A stretch of 64,000 nucleotides of DNA. Origin: Marinococcus sp. PL1-022. GTDB taxonomy: Bacteria > Bacillota > Bacilli > Bacillales > Marinococcaceae. Shown in pieces: positions 1-7,670 of this stretch. Under the pieces are notes generated by a model that worked only from the letters and a program-made list of their open reading frames with translations, was not told where the DNA came from and searched no databases. Location of the stretch: positions 3,076,270 through 3,140,269 of the forward strand of contig NZ_JAWXCX010000001.1 in assembly GCF_033845285.1 (NCBI RefSeq). Direction: 5' to 3'. The position numbers were made by a program, and so were the translations under genes. Position 1 is the stretch's first letter, and each line of letters begins with the position of its first letter.

Positions 1-26
1 TGTCCGTCACCTTACCAGTTCATAAA

Positions 27-74
27 TAAAAGCTCTGTCCTCCCTGCAGCTTCAGCAGAGAGACAGAGCTTTAT
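27..74 (-). terminator. Terminator of the DeoR-family gene
   Basis: An 11-bp perfect stem (29-39 with 62-72) lies just past the stop codon of the minus-strand regulator. Read on the minus strand it is followed by a T-rich stretch (TTTTATTTAT), so it has the form of a rho-independent terminator. A-rich flanks on the other side could let it work for a plus-strand gene entering from the left as well. Confidence 0.8.
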
Positions 75-838
75 TATGAAGGAAAGATGACATCGATCTC
101 GTGCTGTTCGAAAAAATCGAGCCACTCCTCCGAAGGTTGTTTGTTGGTCAGCAGGCAGTCCACTTGTTCAAAAGGAAATGTTTTGACCAGAGAGACAGCG
201 CCGAACTTTGTATGGTCGACAAGCAGAATAACCTGGCGGGCCTGATTCTGCATGTACTGCTTTAAATCAGCTTCCGGCTCATTTGTATCCATAATTCCCT
301 GCGTCATGGAAATGCCTTTACAGCTGACGACAGCTGCATCTACGTTGTACTGCTGTACTGAACGGATGGCTGAGGGGCCCACCAGAGATCGCGAGTTTTT
401 CCGAAGGCTTCCTCCGGTAGAAAACACGTCAAAGGATGAAAATGCAAAGTCCTGAAGAATAGATACGCTGTTTGTAATAATGGTGAGATGATCCCTGGAC
501 TGCTGAAGCACCTGCAAGGCTTCATACACCGTGGAACTCGTGTCAGCCATAATGGAAGAGCCGTCCTTGACGAGTGGCGGCACCAGCTGGGCGATAATTC
601 TTTTTTCTTCTAAATTGATCGTATTTCTTGTCTGATACGGAAGATCCTCGCTCGTGCGATTATTGAGCGTGGCTCCCCCATAATTACGGGTAACAACACC
701 TTCACGTTCAAGCTTTTCAAGGTCACGGCGAATGGTTTCCTCAGTGACGTTAAAGGTTGAAGCCAGGGGAGCAACGAATACTTTTTTATCACTATATAGG
801 GTGGATAGAATCTTTTCTCTTCGTTCAAAAGCGAGCAT
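74..838 (-). CDS. DeoR-family transcriptional regulator
   Basis: A 254-residue protein with the two-part layout of the DeoR family. Residues 5-60 form a winged helix-turn-helix with the typical VTEETIRRDLEKLE segment and the following GGA wing. Residues about 75-235 form the sugar-phosphate sensing DeoRC domain, with a DTSST segment and the VVSCKGI and LLVDHTKFG blocks. Family members usually repress sugar or nucleoside catabolic operons and are released by a phosphorylated sugar. The ATG start has an AGGAGG seven bases upstream. It is transcribed away from the xylanase gene, and the 335-bp divergent gap could hold operators for either side. No sugar-catabolic operon is visible inside the window, so the effector and target are unknown. 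Confidence 0.9.
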   Translation of the reverse strand: MLAFERREKILSTLYSDKKVFVAPLASTFNVTEETIRRDLEKLEREGVVTRNYGGATLNNRTSEDLPYQTRNTINLEEKRIIAQLVPPLVKDGSSIMADTSSTVYEALQVLQQSRDHLTIITNSVSILQDFAFSSFDVFSTGGSLRKNSRSLVGPSAIRSVQQYNVDAAVVSCKGISMTQGIMDTNEPEADLKQYMQNQARQVILLVDHTKFGAVSLVKTFPFEQVDCLLTNKQPSEEWLDFFEQHEIDVIFPS

Positions 839-1173
839 ACATGGTCCTCCTTATCACAGCTGAGGTCTTAAATCTTACTTTTACTAGTTACACTATAAGC
901 ATAAATCAGGCAGGAATACAGGCTTTTACGCAAAAATCTTTAAAAACAAAGCGTTTTTATACATAAAAGCTTCGTAATTAAACGTCATTTGTATTCCGTT
1001 TTAAATTTACAGCCATAGAAACCGGCTGGAATGACAAATGGAAAAGTGTGGGTTAAAGCTTCTTAACGAACCAAAATAATGGTATCATTAAGTATAAATA
1101 CATATGTAATTGGAAATAAAAGTTAAAAAGCAAGCCTTTATAATGATAATGTACAAAAGGAGAAAATGCTGTT
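839..1173. promoter_or_regulatory. Divergent intergenic region between deoR-type gene and xylanase gene
   Basis: A 335-bp AT-rich gap with no credible gene. It must carry the promoters of both flanking genes. A 10-bp perfect palindrome, TACATATGTA, lies at 1099-1108, about 65 bp ahead of the xylanase start, and could be an operator. An AAAGGAGA ribosome binding site at 1156-1163 serves the TTG start at 1174. I did not find a clear catabolite-response element. Confidence 0.5.
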
Positions 1174-2232
1174 TTGAAAAAGATCTTTTTTGTAACAGCC
1201 GGGCTTCTGATCTTACTTATGGCAGGGGCAGGAGGATGGTTTGTAATGAAGTCAAACGCTTCGCTTGGTACAAACGCGGAGGCTTCCGGGCATTATATAG
1301 GTGCTTCGGTGCGCTGGGATCCGCTGGCAGATAATGAAAATTATAGGGCTCTGCTCGTTGAAGAATTCAGCAGTCTCACCGTAGAAAACGAAATGAAAAT
1401 GGAGGCTGTGCAGCCTGAACGAGGAAATTACAGCTTTCAAAAGGCAGACGAAATTGTACAGACGGCGGAACAAAATAATATGAAGGTCCGCGGCCACCCG
1501 CTTGTATGGGGAGAAGCGCTGCCCGAATGGGTGCACAAAGAGGTAGTAGATGAACAAAGCGCTAAAGCAGTACTGAAGGATCATGTGCAGACCATGGCGG
1601 GGCACTACAGCGGACGCGTGCAGGAATGGGACGTCGTCAACGAAGCCTGGAACGACGACGGAAGCTACAGAGAAACAATCTGGTTTGAGTATATTGGACC
1701 GGAGTATATCCCTCTGGCCTTCAAATGGGCGCGTGAGGCAGATCCCGAAGCGAAGCTCTACTACAATGACTACGGAAATGAAATAAAAAATGAGAAAACA
1801 GATGCTATGTTTGAAGCCTTGAGCAGCTGGAAAAACGACGGTGTCCCAATTGATGGTATTGGCATGCAGACTCACATTGATGCTGCCGATCCAAGGTTTT
1901 CCAAAGAAAAAATGCAGGAAAACCTTAAACGCTGGGGGGAGGCTGGTTTTGAGACAGCTGTAACTGAAATGGATGTAAAACTGCAGAATCTGGATGCTCC
2001 CCGACAGGAACGTCTAAAGACCCAGGCAGATATTTATGCAGATGTGACGGGCGCCTGTATGGAGGAGTCCTCCTGCAGCGGCCTTACCGTCTGGGGCGTC
2101 GGTGATGCAGAAAGCTGGGTCACCGAACAGGAGTCAGAAAACGGAGAGCCGCTGCTGTTTGACAGCAGCTGGGAAGTAAAGCCTGCATATGACCATATGA
2201 AACGGACATTTATTTTTAATCCTATACTGTAA
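1174..2232 (+). CDS. Secreted GH10 endo-1,4-beta-xylanase-type glycoside hydrolase
   Basis: A 352-residue single-domain glycoside hydrolase family 10 protein. Residues 1-30 are a basic start plus a hydrophobic stretch, either a signal peptide or an uncleaved anchor; there is no lipobox cysteine. The catalytic barrel carries the acid/base glutamate in WDVVNEAW (E157) and the nucleophile in TEMDVK (E265), plus the conserved ENEMKME and GHPLVWG blocks, so it should be active. GH10 enzymes cut beta-1,4-xylan and sometimes other beta-1,4-glycans, with retention of configuration. There is no carbohydrate-binding module. The TTG start is set by AAAGGAGA ten bases upstream. The next gene, a BcsA-like synthase, begins 14 bp after the stop, so the two are probably one operon and this enzyme may trim the polymer made by its neighbour. 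Confidence 0.93.
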   Translation: MKKIFFVTAGLLILLMAGAGGWFVMKSNASLGTNAEASGHYIGASVRWDPLADNENYRALLVEEFSSLTVENEMKMEAVQPERGNYSFQKADEIVQTAEQNNMKVRGHPLVWGEALPEWVHKEVVDEQSAKAVLKDHVQTMAGHYSGRVQEWDVVNEAWNDDGSYRETIWFEYIGPEYIPLAFKWAREADPEAKLYYNDYGNEIKNEKTDAMFEALSSWKNDGVPIDGIGMQTHIDAADPRFSKEKMQENLKRWGEAGFETAVTEMDVKLQNLDAPRQERLKTQADIYADVTGACMEESSCSGLTVWGVGDAESWVTEQESENGEPLLFDSSWEVKPAYDHMKRTFIFNPIL

Positions 2233-2246
2233 CAGGGGGGCAGGAC

Positions 2247-4514
2247 ATGAACGACACATTCTGGTACATTCTGGCAGCAGAAATAATTGTACTAATGCTG
2301 CTTTATTTTTCAGCAAAAAAATGGACCTGGTCCCGGCATATACTGCTCTCTCTTTTTCTTATCGTCAATGCCGTCTATCTTTTTTGGAGAGCGGCCGAAA
2401 CGATTCCTACACTGGGTATTATCAGCTTTATCGCCGGGATTCTGTTATTGGCTACAGAAGTAATGGGCTATTTCCAGGCAATCATGTTTACGATTTTATC
2501 CTGGAAACCGTTTAAACGAAAACATATTCCGCTCTCAAAGCTGGAAAGCCTGCTCACAGTCGATGTGTTTATCGCCACATATAATGAACCCGAAGACCTT
2601 CTAAAGCGGACCATGACTGCATGCACGATGATGCGCTATCCTGAGGAACTGCTAAGGGTATATGTCTGCGATGATGGGAAAAGGGAGTCTGTGCGCCGCC
2701 TTGCAGAAAGCCTGGGTGTGGGCTACATTTCCCGTCCCGGCAACGAGCACGCCAAGGCCGGCAACCTGAATGACGCGTTAACGAAAACCGACGGGGAAAT
2801 CGTCGTTACAATGGACGCTGATATGGTGCCAAAGGCCGAGTTTCTCGAGCGCACCCTTGGGCAGTTCATGGACGAAAAAGTCTCCTTTGTTCAGGCGCCT
2901 CAGGTGTTTTATAACGCAGATCCCTTTCAGTACAATTTGTTTTTTGAAGACAACATTACCAATGAGCAGGATTTTTTCATGCGCCGGCTGGAAGAAGGAA
3001 AAGACCGCTTTAACGCTACCATGTACGTAGGCAGTAACGCTTTGTTCCGGCGGAAGTCGCTCGAGGATATTGGAGGATTTGCCACCGGGGTAATTACTGA
3101 GGATATGGCGACTGGGATGCTGCTTCAAACGGGAGAACAAAAAACGGTATTTGTGAATGAAACATTGGCCGTTGGGCTCGCCCCAGAAACATATGCCGAT
3201 CTTTTAAAACAGAGAGACCGCTGGTGCCGCGGCAATATTCAAGTCACCCGGAAATGGAACCCAATGAAAATCAAAGGCCTTTCCTTTATGCAGCGGCTGT
3301 TGTATATGGATGGCATCAATTACTGGTTCTTCGGCGTTTATAAAATGATTTTCCTGCTGGCGCCTCTGTTGTTTTTGATTTTTTCCATCTACAGCCTGAA
3401 CGCAGAGTTTGAAACGCTGGTGCTCTACTGGCTGCCGGCCTTTCTTTCATCGCAGCTGGCCTTCCGGTTAATGTCCGACCAAAAGCGGACGGTCCTCTGG
3501 AGCCATGTTTATGAAGTAGCAATGGCACCGTACATGGCAATCTCGGTAATTACGGAAGCGTTTATGCGGAAAAATATCAAGTTTAATGTCACAGCCAAGG
3601 GCATCCAAAACGACCGCCGGCAGTTTTTGTGGAGAGTCAGTATCCCGTATCTGATACTGCTTGCACTCACCTTTATTGCGCTGGCTAGAGTGGTACTGCA
3701 TTTCACTACCTCTCTGACGATTTTTCAAAACGAAGACGTACTCTACATTAATATTTTCTGGATCCTCTACAATGCTGTAGCTCTTGTACTGGCATTAATG
3801 GTTTCAGTGGAGCGCCCGCGTTTTCGCGGAGCCGAACGGCACAAGGTGGATCTCGAGGGCACTGTGTCAGCCAGGGGGAGAACGCTTCCGTGCAAGGTGC
3901 TGGATTTGAGTGAAACCGGGGTACGTTTTGAAGTGGCGCACCCGGAAGCAAAGTCCTGGCTTTCACAGGAAGAAAACTTCATCCTCAGCGCCGGCCCGAT
4001 TAACGGGATTCGCGTGCATAAGCTGTGGGTCGGCGGTCAGGCCGAGGCAGTGGCTGCTGCCGGTGGTAAATTTCAGAATGTCACTCTGGAGCAGTACCGT
4101 AGTTTAATCCAGGTCATGTTTTTAGAAATGACAGATATCTATACGAAGCGTATTTACGAGCGTTCTTCGCTCGGGAGAGCTTTTCTGAAGTTTTTCAGGG
4201 GCACGGAAAAACAGCCGGCTCAGGCAAAGCGGATGACTGTCCGGGAGCAGGTGAACATGTCTGCAACTGTAAAAGTAAATAATGTTATTTATGAAGCGGT
4301 AGTCAAGGATTACAGCATGAGCGGCTGCCGGGTGCAGGTAAAAAACGTCAAAAGCATTCAGCCGGGAGATATTGTCTATATTTCCGGGAAAGAGGATCAT
4401 TTTCCGGATAACTACGCGCGCACCCAATGGATCCAGCAGCGCGGCCGAAAAACGTGGGTAGGAATGCAGTTTTTACAGGAAAGCATCAGCAGTCAGTCCT
4501 CAAGCATCAGTTGA
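2247..4514 (+). CDS. BcsA-like GT2 processive glycosyltransferase with two PilZ domains
   Basis: A 755-residue membrane glycosyltransferase resembling the cellulose synthase catalytic subunit. Three or four N-terminal membrane helices (about 5-85) precede a cytoplasmic GT2 domain with the processive-synthase signature: CDDG (D142, D143), MDADM (D190, D192), TED (284-286) and QRDRW (322-326). More membrane helices follow at about 350-520. The C-terminus has two PilZ-like units: one with RGAER (527-531) and DLSETG (553-558), one with RMTVR (662-666) and DYSMSG (688-693). PilZ domains of this form bind cyclic di-GMP and relieve autoinhibition in BcsA. No BcsB-like partner is adjacent; the upstream gene is a secreted GH10 hydrolase. 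The product could be cellulose, another beta-glucan or a xylan-like polymer; sequence alone does not decide. Confidence 0.85.
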   Translation: MNDTFWYILAAEIIVLMLLYFSAKKWTWSRHILLSLFLIVNAVYLFWRAAETIPTLGIISFIAGILLLATEVMGYFQAIMFTILSWKPFKRKHIPLSKLESLLTVDVFIATYNEPEDLLKRTMTACTMMRYPEELLRVYVCDDGKRESVRRLAESLGVGYISRPGNEHAKAGNLNDALTKTDGEIVVTMDADMVPKAEFLERTLGQFMDEKVSFVQAPQVFYNADPFQYNLFFEDNITNEQDFFMRRLEEGKDRFNATMYVGSNALFRRKSLEDIGGFATGVITEDMATGMLLQTGEQKTVFVNETLAVGLAPETYADLLKQRDRWCRGNIQVTRKWNPMKIKGLSFMQRLLYMDGINYWFFGVYKMIFLLAPLLFLIFSIYSLNAEFETLVLYWLPAFLSSQLAFRLMSDQKRTVLWSHVYEVAMAPYMAISVITEAFMRKNIKFNVTAKGIQNDRRQFLWRVSIPYLILLALTFIALARVVLHFTTSLTIFQNEDVLYINIFWILYNAVALVLALMVSVERPRFRGAERHKVDLEGTVSARGRTLPCKVLDLSETGVRFEVAHPEAKSWLSQEENFILSAGPINGIRVHKLWVGGQAEAVAAAGGKFQNVTLEQYRSLIQVMFLEMTDIYTKRIYERSSLGRAFLKFFRGTEKQPAQAKRMTVREQVNMSATVKVNNVIYEAVVKDYSMSGCRVQVKNVKSIQPGDIVYISGKEDHFPDNYARTQWIQQRGRKTWVGMQFLQESISSQSSSIS

Positions 4515-4523
4515 ACAATGCAA

Positions 4524-4559
4524 AAAAGGAAGGTTCCCGCGAATGGTAGCCTTCCTTTT
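4524..4559. terminator. Bidirectional terminator after the PilZ synthase gene
   Basis: A 10-bp stem, 4524-4533 with 4550-4559, begins with AAAA and ends with TTTT, giving a rho-independent terminator that can act on both strands. It closes the GH10-synthase transcription unit. Confidence 0.8.
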
Positions 4560-4602
4560 ATTATGGCTTTTAACCCGAATATAAAGTTATAAGCTGTTAC
4601 AG

Positions 4603-4631
4603 GAAAAAAACGGACTGCCCTGGGGCAGCCC
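4603..4631 (-). terminator. Terminator of the BrkB-family gene
   Basis: On the minus strand, a nine-base GC-rich stem (one mismatch) formed by 4612-4620 and 4622-4630 is followed by seven T residues (complement of 4604-4610), just past the stop codon of the BrkB-family gene. Confidence 0.75.
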
Positions 4632-4634
4632 AAC

Positions 4635-5480
4635 TCAGCTTTCTTCCGGGGAAGCGTGGGAGGATTTTCCGTGACGGCGGTGATAAATAACGTTCAGCTC
4701 AGCACCTATCATTAAAATCATGCCGGTCAGGAAAAACCAAAGCATCAGAATAATAATACCACCAAGGCTTCCGTAGGTGGCAGAGTAGTTGCCGAAGTTG
4801 CTGACGTAAAAGGAAAACGCGAGAGATATCAGCTGCCACAGCACCGCAGCTGTGATAGCACCGGGCAGAATTTCCTTCCACTTTAATGTTTTATTTGGTG
4901 CAAAACGATACAGCACGAGAAGAACAGCAGACATTACGGTCAGGGCGACAACCCACCGGAGAATTTGAAACAGCAGCTCGGTCTGCGGCGGGAGGCTGAC
5001 GACAGAGTTGATAAAATCAATGATCAGGTTGCCGAATATAGGAAGAATAAGAGCGGCAGCAAGCGCAATAATCATGCCGAGCGTCAGTGCAATAGAAATG
5101 CCGCGGACTTTAAGGAAGGAGCGCGTTTCTTCGATATCGTATGCAGTGTTGGAGGCGTTAATGAAGGCGTTGATCCCATTTGAAGCCGACCATAACGCAC
5201 CGATCAGACCGATAGTGAAAAGTCCGCCCCGCGGTGTTTCCACGATACTAAGAATATTGTCCTCGAGCACAGAAGTCATGCCGCTCGGGGCGGTATTCTG
5301 TACAAGCGTGACGACGGCCTGGGAATCAATATTAAGAAAGGGAAGAATGGTAAGTATTAAAATCATCATTGGAAAGATGGAAAGCAGGTAATAGTAGGAT
5401 TGGGCGGCAGCAAGTAACGGGACATCGTCCTTTTTAAATTCGCCCATGAGTTCTTTGGCATAGGATTTGATGGTATTCAT
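4635..5480 (-). CDS. YihY/BrkB family inner-membrane protein
   Basis: A 281-residue polytopic membrane protein of the YihY/virulence factor BrkB family (formerly annotated as ribonuclease BN). It has the family pattern of about six membrane helices, with the early LLAAAQSYYYLLSIFP segment (residues 23-38), a GLIGALWSASNGI block near 94-106 and the late ATYGSLGGIIILMLWF block near 233-248. The biochemical role of the family is unsettled; transport or envelope functions have been proposed. It is monocistronic, has its own terminator, and starts at an ATG preceded by GAGAGGGG. Confidence 0.9.
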   Translation of the reverse strand: MNTIKSYAKELMGEFKKDDVPLLAAAQSYYYLLSIFPMMILILTILPFLNIDSQAVVTLVQNTAPSGMTSVLEDNILSIVETPRGGLFTIGLIGALWSASNGINAFINASNTAYDIEETRSFLKVRGISIALTLGMIIALAAALILPIFGNLIIDFINSVVSLPPQTELLFQILRWVVALTVMSAVLLVLYRFAPNKTLKWKEILPGAITAAVLWQLISLAFSFYVSNFGNYSATYGSLGGIIILMLWFFLTGMILMIGAELNVIYHRRHGKSSHASPEES

Positions 5481-5651
5481 ATGTTATACCCCTCTCTTTA
5501 CAGCTTGGCGATACGTACTTATACAAAGCCTTTCCTTACCGTACCACCAGGAGGACAAGCTTAAACTGCCGGGCGAGGGGGCTGATCATAATTATTGTAA
5601 CAAAAGGTTTTATAGGGCAGAATAAAGCAGAGAGCAAAAGGGGGAAAAAGA

Positions 5652-5924
5652 ATGATTTATATTAACAGCCGGGCGTTTCAGGAAGAGACAATACTAAGAA
5701 ACGAGCAGACGGAAGAAGGAAAGTGGATCGTCGAATTTACGTTTCAGGTTACGCATGAGGAGTATCATGATGTGACGGTATTATTGTACGAAAATGACTT
5801 TAATGTGCAGGTGGGAGAATCGGACCCCTTTCAGGCTGGGATTCTGCAGTATTCCACAGATACGGTGAATCTTTATGAACCGGGGAGCACGAGCCGCTAT
5901 ACGCTGGCGTTGATTGGAAAATAA
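5652..5924 (+). CDS. Small DUF3219-like (YkvR-type) protein
   Basis: A 90-residue soluble protein that resembles the DUF3219 family, of which B. subtilis YkvR is a member, on the basis of the central segment EYHDVTVLLYENDFNV and the later YSTDTVNLYEPG block. No function is established for that family. There is no signal peptide or membrane segment and no cysteine. The ATG follows AGGGGGAAAAAGA. Its stop codon lies inside a perfect palindrome shared with the convergent sulfotransferase-like gene. The family assignment comes from remembered motif similarity and should be checked with a profile search. Confidence 0.6.
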   Translation: MIYINSRAFQEETILRNEQTEEGKWIVEFTFQVTHEEYHDVTVLLYENDFNVQVGESDPFQAGILQYSTDTVNLYEPGSTSRYTLALIGK

Positions 5925-5949
5925 CCGAAGAGCCGCGGCTCTTCGGTTA
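5922..5949. terminator. 28-nt perfect palindrome joining two convergent stop codons
   Basis: The interval is a perfect palindrome of 28 nt. Its first three bases are the TAA stop of the plus-strand small protein and its last three are the complement of the TAA stop of the minus-strand gene. Short T-rich stretches follow on both strands, so it probably acts as a bidirectional terminator. Confidence 0.8.
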
Positions 5950-6855
5950 GCTTTTGGAATAATCTTTAATGTGATAGGCTTCGGCAAGCTTTTCATTATC
6001 CTTCTGGTATTTCAGCTGCAGTACCTTTTGAAGATTCACAGGGAGCGAGTACCTTTTATAATGAAGGGCAAAGCTCGCGTTATTCTGAAGCAGGCGCCGC
6101 GGAGACACAGTGCCGATCTTCGGAATGTCGACGACGGGGATTTTACCGTTTGGATTCAGCGGTGTTTTAACAAAATAATTCAGCTTGCGGGCGAGTACCG
6201 CCTGCATGACTCCGTAGCTGCGGTTCAGCTTTGAGCGGTTGTATTTTGGCACACGGTCGATGCCCATATACTGAAGCAGCTGCAAAATTTGGCCGTATTC
6301 ATCATTTCGAAAGCTTTCGTACTGCAGCAGGTAATAGTTATCCGGCCCGAAAAGCTCTTCTATTTTCTGGAGATAGCGGTAATAGTGGTAATGGTCCAGA
6401 ATACCGTGGTCCTCCCAGTCTTTAAACAAAGCTTTGGCGCTCTTGTATCCGCCCTGATGGAGATATTGAACGTAGAGGGAGGTCAGCAGGTCAATCTGAT
6501 CCCGCACCCCGACAATAATATGGGTGTCATATGTATCTGCTGGAAATGTGCGGCGGAGGTCCTCAAGCACCCTTAGATTGTTTTTGGATTTCTTTTGGGA
6601 AAACGGGCTGCCGGAAAGGCCTTCATAAGAGATAAGCACCGGATTATCCGTCTCCATGAAAGCTTCGATATTCGTACGGATGGTATGAATGTTTTCATCG
6701 CTCAGCCGTTTCAGCCGTAAGTCGTACAGCTCCTGATTAATTCGTTTTTTCCGTATGTATTTGATTTCCTGTTTTAGCTTGGGATATACATTCTGCTGTA
6801 AAAACGTAGTCGCTGTCTTATGAAAACCAATATGTATAAACACTTTTTTTCGCAT
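5947..6855 (-). CDS. Sulfotransferase-like P-loop protein
   Basis: A 302-residue protein whose N-terminus (residues 4-18, VFIHIGFHKTATTFL) matches the 5'-phosphosulfate-binding loop of PAPS-dependent sulfotransferases. A second block near residues 112-128, VGVRDQIDLLTSLY, looks like the 3'-phosphate-binding RxxxxxxxS element. Such enzymes move sulfate from PAPS to hydroxyls or amines of sugars, lipids or proteins. No signal peptide is present, so it should work in the cytosol. The acceptor is unknown and no PAPS-synthesis or polysaccharide-export genes adjoin it. The ATG has a GGAGG ribosome binding site. The C-terminal third is rich in basic and aromatic residues and shows no motif I recognise. 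Confidence 0.7.
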   Translation of the reverse strand: MRKKVFIHIGFHKTATTFLQQNVYPKLKQEIKYIRKKRINQELYDLRLKRLSDENIHTIRTNIEAFMETDNPVLISYEGLSGSPFSQKKSKNNLRVLEDLRRTFPADTYDTHIIVGVRDQIDLLTSLYVQYLHQGGYKSAKALFKDWEDHGILDHYHYYRYLQKIEELFGPDNYYLLQYESFRNDEYGQILQLLQYMGIDRVPKYNRSKLNRSYGVMQAVLARKLNYFVKTPLNPNGKIPVVDIPKIGTVSPRRLLQNNASFALHYKRYSLPVNLQKVLQLKYQKDNEKLAEAYHIKDYSKS

Positions 6856-6950
6856 AGGTTCCTCCGCATAGTTTGTTTAATTATTATTATCATCATAACG
6901 AAAAATAAGAAGCTCCGCAAAGCGTTTATCCGGCTAAAGTAATAATAAAT

Positions 6951-6982
6951 AAAAAAGAGCACAGGCACAGCTTTATGCCTGT
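6951..6982 (-). terminator. Terminator of the LOG-family gene
   Basis: A 7-bp stem (6961-6967 with 6976-6982) overlaps the stop codon of the LOG-family gene and is followed, on the minus strand, by six T residues interrupted only by a short GCTC. Confidence 0.7.
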
Positions 6983-7548
6983 TACTCGTATGACTTCTTT
7001 TCGAGCTCCGGATGTTCGCTGAGCTGCTGAAGAAGCTCTTTCGGAGAGTCGGAAACAATAATTTTATCGCGGTGGTCGGCAGGGAGAAACTGCTCCTGCT
7101 CCATATGATTGAAAAATTGAAGCAGGTGATCATAATAATGGTGAACGTTTAAAAGTGCGCACGGTTTTTGGTGCACACCGATCTGGGCCCATGTAAACAT
7201 TTCAAAAAACTCTTCAAGAGTCCCCGGGCCGCCTGGCAGCGCTATGAATCCATCGGCCAGTTCGGCCATTTTGGCTTTTCGTTCATGCATCGTAGATACT
7301 TTATAAAGCTTACTCAGGGAAGGATGGGCAATCTCCCGTTCCACGAGTTTATCCGGTATAACGCCTATAACTTCGCCGCCGGCTTCGAGCGCAGCATCTG
7401 CGAGGCGGCCCATCGTTCCTACATTGGATCCACCGTAGACCAGTGTGCGACCAGAGGAGGCTATCTCTTTGCCAAGAGCTGCTGCTGAATCTTTATATAT
7501 GGGATCGCTTCCAAGGCGGGAGCCGCAAAATACAGCAATGCTTTTCAT
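6982..7548 (-). CDS. LOG-family protein (Rossmann-fold nucleotide phosphoribohydrolase type)
   Basis: A 188-residue cytosolic protein of the LOG/TIGR00730 family, long mislabelled lysine decarboxylase. It carries the SIAVFCGSR start, the YGGSNVGTMG block near residue 42 and the signature PGGPGTLEEFFE near residues 98-109. Plant and several bacterial members release free base from cytokinin riboside 5'-monophosphate or hydrolyse nucleotide N-glycosidic bonds; the bacterial physiological substrate is often unclear. I place the start at the ATG at 7548, with AAGGAGAG just upstream, rather than at a longer in-frame start at 7629 that would add a hydrophobic leader with no ribosome binding site. 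Confidence 0.88.
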   Translation of the reverse strand: MKSIAVFCGSRLGSDPIYKDSAAALGKEIASSGRTLVYGGSNVGTMGRLADAALEAGGEVIGVIPDKLVEREIAHPSLSKLYKVSTMHERKAKMAELADGFIALPGGPGTLEEFFEMFTWAQIGVHQKPCALLNVHHYYDHLLQFFNHMEQEQFLPADHRDKIIVSDSPKELLQQLSEHPELEKKSYE

Positions 7549-7670
7549 CAGGCATCTCTCCTTTAATATCTCAATCATTGAATAGTATAGCACGAGTGAA
7601 AAAAGAGAAAGAACAGCCAAATTTTTCATGTTAAGATAAATAAGACAGTTGAAAAGGGGGCGTGAATGAC

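Noticed and set aside
1252..1875. A 207-codon open frame antisense to the GH10 gene
   Set aside because: It overlaps a clear enzyme gene with intact catalytic motifs, has no ribosome binding site and no recognisable domain.
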